Notes under the pieces: generated by a model
Databases searched by the model: none
Told to the model about the DNA's origin: nothing
The model's input: only the letters and a program-made list of their open reading frames with translations
Assembly (NCBI GenBank): GCA_035452965.1
Contig: DAOTCE010000023.1
Coordinates: forward strand, 18,681 to 82,680
Length of the DNA: 64,000 nucleotides
Origin: Candidatus Paceibacterota bacterium
GTDB lineage: Bacteria; Verrucomicrobiota; Verrucomicrobiia; Limisphaerales; UBA8199
Reading direction: 5' to 3'
Made by a program: the position numbers and the translations under genes
Shown here: piece after piece, positions 44,941 through 52,017 of the stretch
How the letters are laid out: every line of letters begins with the position of its first letter
Numbering within the stretch: position 1 is the first letter of the stretch

Positions 44941-45207
44941 CTAAGGAGTTCTCTTGCCGTAGGGCGGCGGGGTTTCCTGCACGGTCATCGTTTCCGGGCT
45001 CGCGGCTCCGAGGGTTTCAAACAGCAGGCGGTGCATGTCTCCCTTGCCGGCGCGCTTGGAGACATGCAGCATTTCCACGCCCACGAGGTTATCCTGGGCG
45101 TCATAGTCCAGCACCACGCCGGGGGCGACTTGCTCCGAATCGGCAATCTCCGTGTCGTTGAGGCGCAGGTAGAGCGCGTCGGCTGCCGGATCAATCGTCA
45201 GTCTCAC
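44941..45207 (-). CDS. DUF2283-like small protein (possible antitoxin)
   Basis: 88 residues from GTG 45207, overlapping the previous stop (GTGA). It begins MRLTIDPAADALYLRLNDTEIADSEQ-type sequence, then PGVVLDYDAQDNLVGVEMLHVSKR, the pattern of DUF2283. The C-terminal 30 residues (Pro-rich, GKRTP end) are variable. DUF2283 proteins often follow DUF4258 proteins, and the pair is suspected to be a toxin-antitoxin or regulatory module. Function is inferred from that association. Confidence 0.85.
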   Translation of the reverse strand: MRLTIDPAADALYLRLNDTEIADSEQVAPGVVLDYDAQDNLVGVEMLHVSKRAGKGDMHRLLFETLGAASPETMTVQETPPPYGKRTP

Positions 45208-45455
45208 AGTTTGCCTTTCATGCTTCGGTCAAAATGCACCGTGATGACCTTGAGCGGATGGGCCCGCGGATCGCACACGACGCGCAGCACACGATAGCCT
45301 TGTTCCGCGATTGCCGCCAGCCGGTGTTGCATGCCCGGATCATCCGCATCCGGCTCGGTGCGTTCTGGCCGGGTGAGGGCCTGTTCCAACCAGGCCGATT
45401 CGATCTTTCGTTCCCGCATGCGCATCAGTGCGTGCTCGCTCAATTCGTACTTCAC
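45204..45455 (-). CDS. DUF4258-like small protein (possible toxin)
   Basis: 83 residues from GTG 45455. Motifs: ELSEHALMRMRERKIESAW (the HA-x-RM-x-ER signature of DUF4258), RLAAIAEQGYRVLRVVCD and KVITVHFDRSMKGKL. The fold is RelE-like by family. It overlaps the DUF2283 gene by four bases and precedes it, an order common for such pairs. Toxicity is not shown by sequence. Confidence 0.85.
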   Translation of the reverse strand: MKYELSEHALMRMRERKIESAWLEQALTRPERTEPDADDPGMQHRLAAIAEQGYRVLRVVCDPRAHPLKVITVHFDRSMKGKL

Positions 45456-45624
45456 GGCTTCACCTCGACCGCGGCTTCGAGCGCCATACGCATTTCACCA
45501 ATCTCACCCATTGCGGTGGATTCTAAGCTGCCGCCCGGGGGTTGGAAGCGGAAAAAGGACCCCCTACCGGTCTGTCCGGGGGCGATCAAGAGGGACGGAG
45601 CACAGGATTCGTCCAGGAAGAACT

Positions 45625-45648
45625 GCGTGGACCGACGTCCGCGGCTAC
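45625..45648. repeat. Palindromic repeat, half copy 5
   Basis: GTGGAC-CGAC-GTCCGC followed by GGCTAC. Its last bases supply the stop codon of the small membrane protein on the minus strand (TAG at 45645-45647). Confidence 0.7.
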
Positions 45649-45908
45649 TTGGGTTGGTTCCGCTGCGACCACAAATAACCGCAGAAGGACCACAACCCCG
45701 AGAACCGATACGCCGGGTCCACGTAGTGCTCGATCACGTAGAAGGCGAAATAGTACGCCCGGCAAAAGCACCACACCGTCAGCGCCAGCAGCAGGCCCAC
45801 CTTCGGGCTCGGGTGCTCCAGCACGAGCAGCGCCAGCGACACGACCCCCAGCACCAGGAACAGCAGGCCCTTGCACTTGATCCACCGCGGATCAGTCAGG
45901 TCTTTCAT
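45645..45908 (-). CDS. Small membrane protein of unknown function
   Basis: 87 residues, ATG 45908. Two hydrophobic helices: LLFLVLGVVSLALLVLE and GLLLALTVWCFCRAYYFAFY, then a Trp/Cys-containing tail (FSGLWSFCGYLW). No family recognised. It starts 12 bp after the stop of the amidohydrolase gene, so it is probably co-transcribed with it. The stop lies inside a palindromic repeat, so the original C-terminus may have been altered by the insertion. Confidence 0.65.
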   Translation of the reverse strand: MKDLTDPRWIKCKGLLFLVLGVVSLALLVLEHPSPKVGLLLALTVWCFCRAYYFAFYVIEHYVDPAYRFSGLWSFCGYLWSQRNQPK

Positions 45909-45920
45909 CCCGCCCCCCGC

Positions 45921-47600
45921 TCACTTTGTTTCCCACACCACCTTGCCGTCCATGACCGTCAACAGCACGCGGGCCTTGTCAATCTCCGCCGGGTTGATCT
46001 TGTAGAGGTCTCGGTCAAGCATCACCAGGTCGGCCAGCTTGCCCGGAGTGAGAGTGCCTTTGACGTTCTCGGCAAACTCGGCATAGGCGGAGCCGACCGT
46101 GTAGGCGCGGATGGCCTCGTCCAGCGTGATCTTCTGTTCCGGCACCCAGCCATTGGGGTTCTTGCCGTCCAGCGTCTGGCGCGTCACCGCCGCCTTGAGC
46201 CCCTCCATCGGGTTGAGCGGCGCCACCGTCCAATCCGACCCGAACGCGAGCACCGCGCCGGAGTCGAGCAGTGAGCGGAAGGCGTAGGTGCCCTTCGAGC
46301 GCTCCGGCCCGATGCGCTTGTTGCACCAGCGCCCGTCGTCGGCGGCGTGGTAGGGCTGCATGGAGGCAATCACCTTCTGCTGGCCGAACCTGGGGATGTC
46401 CCCGAGCCGGATATGCTGGGCGTGTTCGATGCGGAAACGCCGGTCGCGCGCTCCGTTCTGCTCGGCGGTCTGGCGGTAGATCTCCAGGATGCGCCAGATC
46501 GCCTCGTCGCCGATGGCGTGGATCATCACTTGCAGGCCGGTCTTGTCCGCCGCCTCGACCCGCTTGAGCATGGTCCCCTCCGGCAGCATCTGGTCGAAGA
46601 GCAGGCCGCGCGTGTCCGGGGCGTCGTTGTAAGGCTCGAAGAACAGCGCCGTGGTGGAGCCGAGGCTGCCGTCGGAAAACCCCTTGAGCCCGCCGATGCG
46701 CAGCGTGTCGCCGCCGAACGCGGCGCGCACGCCGGTCTTGCCCAGCGCCTCCCAGGCCACGATGGAACGAATGGCGTAGATGCGCGTCTTGAGCTCGCCG
46801 CGTTCCAGCAGGTGCTGGTACAGGCCGACATCCCCGTCGGCGGACATGTCGGTCACGCTGGTCACCCCCACCTGCGCGGCGTGTTCCGAGGCGGCCTTGG
46901 CCGCGACGTGCTTTTCGTCCCGGGTCTTGTCGGGCACCGCGCGGTCCATGAGGTCCATGGCGCTATCCTTGAGGACGCCGGTGAGTTCGCCGGTCCCGGG
47001 GTCGCGGACGATGAGGCCGCCGGGCGGGTCTTTGGTTTCCCGGGTGACACCGGCCAGCTTCAGGGCGAGGCTGTTGGCCACGGCCATGTGACCGTCGAGC
47101 CGGCGCACCAGCACGGGATGATCGGGGGTGGCCGCGTCAATCATCTGCCTGGTCGGCAGGGGTGCCCCCGGCCATTTCTCGTGGTCCCAGTCGCCGCCCA
47201 GGATCCAGCGGCCCTTGGGGAGCTTGGTGGCGTAATCCTTGAGACGGCGGACCATCTCCTCGGGGGAGCGGGCGTCGCGCAAGTCAACGCTGGCCAGGGC
47301 GAATCCGCCCATGAGGAAATGAGTGTGGGAGTCGTTAAAGCCGGGGAGCACCAGCTTGCCGGCGGCATCAATGACGCGTGTGCTGGGGCCGGCCAGGAGG
47401 CGAATGTCGGGTGTGGCCCCGAGCGCCACAATGCGGTTGCCCAGGACCGCGACCGCCTCGGCGGTCGGCTGGGCGTCGTCCATCGTGTGGATCGAGGCGT
47501 TGAGGATAATGAGGTCGGGCACAAGGACGGGCTGTTTGGCGGGAGCAGGCGTAATCAACATGATGGTGGTAATGGCGACAACGGTTAGTAACGCTTTCAT
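45921..47600 (-). CDS. YtcJ-like amidohydrolase, exported
   Basis: 559 residues from ATG 47600, where a signal peptide begins (ALLTVVAITTIMLITPAPA). An upstream ATG at 47666 is open but would put 22 polar residues ahead of the signal. Motifs of the amidohydrolase superfamily: LVLPGFNDSHTHFLMGG (HxH metal site), RWILGGDWDHEKW, VTSVTDMSADG, GGLKGFSDGSLGSTTALF, LQVMIHAIGDEA, RIEHAQHI, FGSDWTVAPLNP and GKLADLVMLDRDLY. YtcJ-type enzymes hydrolyse amide-type substrates of mostly unknown identity. It is divergent from gltS. Confidence 0.9.
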   Translation of the reverse strand: MKALLTVVAITTIMLITPAPAKQPVLVPDLIILNASIHTMDDAQPTAEAVAVLGNRIVALGATPDIRLLAGPSTRVIDAAGKLVLPGFNDSHTHFLMGGFALASVDLRDARSPEEMVRRLKDYATKLPKGRWILGGDWDHEKWPGAPLPTRQMIDAATPDHPVLVRRLDGHMAVANSLALKLAGVTRETKDPPGGLIVRDPGTGELTGVLKDSAMDLMDRAVPDKTRDEKHVAAKAASEHAAQVGVTSVTDMSADGDVGLYQHLLERGELKTRIYAIRSIVAWEALGKTGVRAAFGGDTLRIGGLKGFSDGSLGSTTALFFEPYNDAPDTRGLLFDQMLPEGTMLKRVEAADKTGLQVMIHAIGDEAIWRILEIYRQTAEQNGARDRRFRIEHAQHIRLGDIPRFGQQKVIASMQPYHAADDGRWCNKRIGPERSKGTYAFRSLLDSGAVLAFGSDWTVAPLNPMEGLKAAVTRQTLDGKNPNGWVPEQKITLDEAIRAYTVGSAYAEFAENVKGTLTPGKLADLVMLDRDLYKINPAEIDKARVLLTVMDGKVVWETK

Positions 47601-47792
47601 GCAAAGCTGATATCGTTCATCCGACAGGCACAGTTTAGAGGGGCTTTGCGATTTGTCACGCGTCATAAGTCGGGGGCAAACCGTGCGCGGTGACGAAGGC
47701 TGTTTGCCGCAACGGGATTTGATTGTGAGGCTGCGGGGTGATTGCTACGGTTCCGGCTGGTTCCTCAATTGATGTGAAGCCATGAAACTACC

Positions 47793-49073
47793 ATGACCAT
47801 TCCCGCCCTGTTTGTCGTGCTGCTGGCTATCCCGGTGTTGCTGTTGGGCGAACTCCTGGTCCGGCGCATCCGGCTGCTCGGGCGCTTCAATATCCCCGCG
47901 CCGGTCGTTGGCGGGCTGCTGGTGTCGGGGCTGGTTCTGCTTTGGAACCTGTCGGGGGCGGGAGCGGTGCAGTTTCAGAACAACGTAACGGCGCGTTGGT
48001 GGACGTGGCTGGTGACGGTTGAAATGGATTGGGTCAAGGCCCCGGCCAGGAATGTGAACACGCCGTTCCTCGTGGCGTTCTTCACCTGTATCGGGTTGAA
48101 TGCCAGGTGGGACCTGGCGCGGCGTGGAGGAGCGCAGGTGCTGCTTTTCTGGGGGTTGGCAGCTGTCCTGGCCATGATGCAAAATGGCATCGGCGTGGGG
48201 CTGGCGAAGCTGCTTGGCGTGTCTCCATTGCTCGGGTTGGTCTGTGGCAGCGTGACCATGACCGGCGGCCATGGCACGGCGCTGGGTTTCGCCGCGGATC
48301 TGGAGAAAGCGGGGTTGCCGGGGGCGGCGGTCCTCGGAATGGCGGCGGCGACGTTTGGATTGGTGTGCGGCGGCTTGATCGGCGGACCAGTGGGGGGCGT
48401 GCTGATTCGACGGCGCAACCTCACCCCAGCGGCGAACGCGAGCACGCATCTGGAGGCCGGCCGCGTGGGCGATTCGGGGATTCTGAACGACCTTCACCTG
48501 CTGGCGGGATTTGGCCGGCCGTTTCTGACGCACCTGCTGCTGTTGCTGGGCTGTCTCAAAGCCGGGGCGTGGGTGAGTCATTTCATTCAACAAACGGGGA
48601 TTACCTTCCCGGTTTACATGGGCGCGATGATGCTCGGCGTTGCCGCGCGCAACTTGCTGGACTGGCGCGGCGGCGAATGGGTGGACAGCGACATTATTGA
48701 CACGCTGGCGTCGGTATCGCTCGGCCTGTTCCTCGCGATCGCCATGATGAGCCTGAATCTGATTGAGTTGGCCAACGCGGCCCTGCCGATGCTCATCATC
48801 CTTTCGGTGCAAGTGGTCGTGATGGCGCTCTACGCCTGGCTGGTGACATTTCGAGTGATGGGCCGTGATTATGATGCCGCTGTGATGGCCGGCGGGCATT
48901 GCGGGTTTGGGCTTGGAGCCACCCCCAACGCCGTGGCCAATATGAAGGCGCTGGTCGAGTCATTCGGCCCGGCGCCGCGAGCGTTTCTGGTGGTGCCCGT
49001 AGTGGGGGCGTTCCTCATTGATTTCGTGAACGCCGCGAATATCACCTTTTTCCTGAATGTGCTAGGTAGGTGA
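47793..49073 (+). CDS. gltS: Sodium/glutamate symporter
   Basis: 426 residues, ATG 47793, about ten to eleven hydrophobic segments. GltS signs: LGRFNIPAPVVGGLLVSGL near the N-terminus, GLVCGSVTMTGGHGTALGF (the first substrate-loop region), a hydrophilic middle loop, and GGHCGFGLGATPNAVANM (second, inverted-repeat loop). It imports glutamate with sodium at the inner membrane. The start of translation overlaps no gene; the divergent amidohydrolase start is 192 bp away. Confidence 0.93.
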   Translation: MTIPALFVVLLAIPVLLLGELLVRRIRLLGRFNIPAPVVGGLLVSGLVLLWNLSGAGAVQFQNNVTARWWTWLVTVEMDWVKAPARNVNTPFLVAFFTCIGLNARWDLARRGGAQVLLFWGLAAVLAMMQNGIGVGLAKLLGVSPLLGLVCGSVTMTGGHGTALGFAADLEKAGLPGAAVLGMAAATFGLVCGGLIGGPVGGVLIRRRNLTPAANASTHLEAGRVGDSGILNDLHLLAGFGRPFLTHLLLLLGCLKAGAWVSHFIQQTGITFPVYMGAMMLGVAARNLLDWRGGEWVDSDIIDTLASVSLGLFLAIAMMSLNLIELANAALPMLIILSVQVVVMALYAWLVTFRVMGRDYDAAVMAGGHCGFGLGATPNAVANMKALVESFGPAPRAFLVVPVVGAFLIDFVNAANITFFLNVLGR

Positions 49074-49493
49074 TTTCGCAAGGCCACTACTGCATTGCCT
49101 GCCCACAGCGCAGAATCCAACCTGGCCGGTATCGGTTAGAATGATCTCACACGGCAGTTGGGCTCAAGACCTGCACCGCAAGCCGGGTTCCTTCGGCCAC
49201 GCCTGCCAACCGCCGCCCCAACGACTGGCTTTGCCTGTCCCCCAAACCTAACTTACTCAACGCCCAAGCCAGCCCCGGCGATGGGACGGCGCCTATCCAC
49301 CGAGACGGCTGTTCGGTTCAGGAATATGGGATTCTGCGCTGAAATGTCTTGGTCGGCGCGGAAACGGGCGCCTCGGCGTGGCGTCCCTGCCAACGGAATG
49401 AGCTTGATGTAGTTCTGCTGGGGTGATTAACCGGTGGCGGGCGAGAGCTTGGTTCGTGCAGGGAACTTCGTCCCTCCGCCGCCGACGCGGCAG
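49074..49493. other. Intergenic stretch with 13-bp inverted repeats
   Basis: No supported gene in 420 bp between the convergent gltS and Agl23-like genes. CAGCGCAGAATCC (49106-49118) recurs inverted at 49329-49341. A short stem AGGGA...TCCCT lies near 49460-49475. No flanking duplication marks it as a mobile element. Confidence 0.45.
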
Positions 49494-51089
49494 TCAATCC
49501 GGCTTGGGCGGGTTACTCGCCAGGTAGTCCCGCCAGAGTTTGAGATCCACATACAGTTCGAGGAAGACCTGGGGGCGCAACTCGAAGTAGCGGACCATGA
49601 CATGGGTTTGCTTCTCATCCAGTCCCGCGTGGAGTTGCGCCGAGACGATCATCACCGGTGCGTACTGCTCTAATTCCAAGTGGTCCCACCAGCCGACCTG
49701 CTTGAGGTTGCGCAGGTACCAGGGTAACGGCCAGTAATCGCCGTCGGAGGCCATTACTTTGACCAGCATCTGCCGGCCCTGCGGATGCACCTGGGCGAGG
49801 GCTTCGACCTGGCGGACAAGCTTCAACAGGTCGGGCGAAGTATGCGAATAAACATGGGGATTGCGCCGGTCGGCGGCGTAAGCGCCATTGGCCAGGACTG
49901 CCTGCCAGGCAAGATGACCCGACCCGGCCAGCAGGAGCAAGGTCAGGAGGATGCGCAAGATCCTCCGCCTCGCCTTGCCAACCAGCCAGGCCGCGCCAAT
50001 CCCCGCCAGCAAAATCATGCCGTGCCAGAAGTTCAGCAGGCACCAGGGCGTCTTGTAGGAGATCAGGCTATAAGCCGTCGTGAGGGCAAAGGTGTAGAGC
50101 GCGAGGAACCGTACGAAGTTCGCGCTGCCATCAGCCAGTCCCCGGCGCACAAAGGCCGCCCAGGCGCCGACGAACGCCAGCGCCAGAATGATCGCCTCGC
50201 TCCACACAGGGCCCTTGGCGACGTGGAAGCAGAACAGCCGGTGCAGGTAGAAGTGCCAGGGATGGATATGCGGCGAAGCGCCCGCGGCACGCTGCAGCCA
50301 CGGGAGGTAGGTCCGCACCGAGTCCAGCGGACCAGCGGCATTGGTGAACAAGGAGGAGAACAGCAGCAGCGCCACCGCCAGCCAGGCACCCAAGGCGGCG
50401 GCCAAGTGACTGAACTTGACACGGGGGCGAGTGGCCGGGGCTGCGCTGGCGTCCAGCCAGCGGTTCCAAAGCTCGTTCAGGCCCAGAGCGACCCCCCCGG
50501 CGGCCAGCGTGATAACAAAGGTCTCCTTGGTCGCGTGCATGCCCCCCACGCCGGCACCGGCGAGCAAAGCCCAGCCGACCTTGCGACTGCGCCAGTAACG
50601 CCACCCGGCAGCGATCGCCAGAAAGGTGAAGCAGACCAGCAGGACTTCATGGATGTAATACCGGCTGTAGAAGACCATCGCCGGAGAGATGGCGGTAAAC
50701 AGCCCGGCCCAGACGGTGGCGTTTTTGCCCAAGCCATCGGCGACGAGTAGCAGCAGCAAGATGAGGCCGACGCCGACCAGCACGGTGGTGAGCCGGAGCC
50801 GCGTCTCGGTGAATCGGTCGAAGTCCTCCGGCGCCCCTGTCAAGCGGCTCAGGGCAAAGGTGGCGTAATAGAGGGAGGGACCGTGGTGTTCGTTGTGGTC
50901 GTACTTGTAGCCGCCCCCTTTCCAGAGCTGGCCGAACTTGACGGCGTTGACCGCCTCATCGTTGTGCATCGGCCGCTCATCCAGCCCAAGCCGCCATAGC
51001 GCCAGCGTAAGGCCGGCCATCACAACAAGGATGGCCGTCAGCGGATGGAAGACGCCAAAAGCCGGACGGTTCCACCCGCTGTTGTCCAT
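49494..51089 (-). CDS. Agl23/TIGR03663-like membrane glycosyltransferase-type protein
   Basis: 531 residues, ATG 51089, with about ten to twelve hydrophobic helices. N-terminal motif RPMHNDEAVNAVKFG (the Asp-Glu of PMT/ArnT-type GT-C enzymes), then YDHNEHHGPSLYY, SPAMVFYSRYYIHEVLLV and MHATKETFVITLAAG. The C-terminal ~130 residues are soluble and include DGDYWPLPWYLRNLKQVGWW and VMIVSAQLHAGLDEK. This matches TIGR03663 proteins, known as flippase-associated Agl23 in archaea. It probably moves a sugar from a lipid carrier at the outer face of the membrane. It is 18 bp after the discoidin-like gene, so the two likely act together. Confidence 0.88.
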   Translation of the reverse strand: MDNSGWNRPAFGVFHPLTAILVVMAGLTLALWRLGLDERPMHNDEAVNAVKFGQLWKGGGYKYDHNEHHGPSLYYATFALSRLTGAPEDFDRFTETRLRLTTVLVGVGLILLLLLVADGLGKNATVWAGLFTAISPAMVFYSRYYIHEVLLVCFTFLAIAAGWRYWRSRKVGWALLAGAGVGGMHATKETFVITLAAGGVALGLNELWNRWLDASAAPATRPRVKFSHLAAALGAWLAVALLLFSSLFTNAAGPLDSVRTYLPWLQRAAGASPHIHPWHFYLHRLFCFHVAKGPVWSEAIILALAFVGAWAAFVRRGLADGSANFVRFLALYTFALTTAYSLISYKTPWCLLNFWHGMILLAGIGAAWLVGKARRRILRILLTLLLLAGSGHLAWQAVLANGAYAADRRNPHVYSHTSPDLLKLVRQVEALAQVHPQGRQMLVKVMASDGDYWPLPWYLRNLKQVGWWDHLELEQYAPVMIVSAQLHAGLDEKQTHVMVRYFELRPQVFLELYVDLKLWRDYLASNPPKPD

Positions 51090-51107
51090 GCCGGCCCCCG
51101 GGGCGGG

Positions 51108-51833
51108 TTACTTGGCCGGCCGGCCGTAAACTTCCACTTCAGTGTATTCGTTCAGAGCGCTTTCGGTGCTGCCCTTGGAGTAGAAACGAATGTAGCGGGC
51201 TTTAGCACCCTTGGCGTCAATCAGCTTGCCCTCATACGTCTCGAAGTACTCGCGATGGGTGCCGACGCCCAGGCCGGAGGTGTTATCCACATCGTTGTTG
51301 AAGATAGTGCGCACATTCTCGATGAAGTCCGGGTCATCGGCCACCTGCACGATGATGTCGTGATAGACCTTGGCCATGTTGTGCGCGTGCCAGATCACGA
51401 TGGCGAACAGTTCTTGCGGGCTGCCCAAGTCCAGCTGCACCCATTGCGTGCTCTTGCGCAGGAAGATAATGCTCTGGTCGGACGCGTCTTTGTCGCCGTC
51501 AGTCACTTTGGCAAGGATGTCGCTGGTGGCGTTCTTGTCGCTGGAGGTGATCTTGCTGCCGGTCGCCACGTTCTTCAGTCCGGGTGGCACCATCATCGGC
51601 GGACGGGGTTTGTCGGAAAGCGGCTCGACGTTGGGGCCGAGCTGGAGGTCCTTGGGGGTGCCCTTGAAAGCGGGCGGAGGCAGTTTGATCGCCAGGGGCA
51701 CCTGATCGCCGTCGGCAGCCGGCAGGGATTGCGCCAGGAACAGATTCAGGACAGCCAGTGTAAGGCCTGAGAGCAACGGCAACATCATGCGCCGCCATAG
51801 CGGCTTGCGAGTGGTATTCATTTTATTCGTCAT
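51108..51833 (-). CDS. Exported discoidin-like (F5/8 type C) protein
   Basis: 241 residues, ATG 51833. A long signal/anchor segment (MLPLLSGLTLAVLNLFLAQSLPA) is followed by a Pro-rich linker to about residue 85 and a discoidin-like beta-sandwich: NVATGSKITSSDKNATSD, DQSIIFLRKSTQWVQLDLGSP, LFAIVIWHAH and ARYIRFYSKGSTESALNEYTEVEVYG. F5/8 C domains bind sugars or surfaces. It lies 18 bp upstream of the Agl23-like gene, in the same direction. The ligand is not known. Confidence 0.8.
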   Translation of the reverse strand: MTNKMNTTRKPLWRRMMLPLLSGLTLAVLNLFLAQSLPAADGDQVPLAIKLPPPAFKGTPKDLQLGPNVEPLSDKPRPPMMVPPGLKNVATGSKITSSDKNATSDILAKVTDGDKDASDQSIIFLRKSTQWVQLDLGSPQELFAIVIWHAHNMAKVYHDIIVQVADDPDFIENVRTIFNNDVDNTSGLGVGTHREYFETYEGKLIDAKGAKARYIRFYSKGSTESALNEYTEVEVYGRPAK

Positions 51834-52017
51834 GCTTCTAATATTTAAACTAAACGAGCGGCACCCGACAAGCCTGTTTGCCAGGCTGCCGGCTTATGGA
51901 GGACATGACGAACGCCGGCACGGAGATATTCGATAGCCCCGGCGGCGGGGACGGTCTGCCGAATCGTTTGGCCGGCAGCGGACGCGGGCACTTCGGCGAG
52001 ACGTCTGCCGCGTCAGC

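Noticed and set aside
49158..49412. Open frame of 84 codons between gltS and the Agl23-like gene
   Set aside because: Arg/Pro/Ala-rich, no start-proximal ribosome site and no known motif; treated as non-coding.
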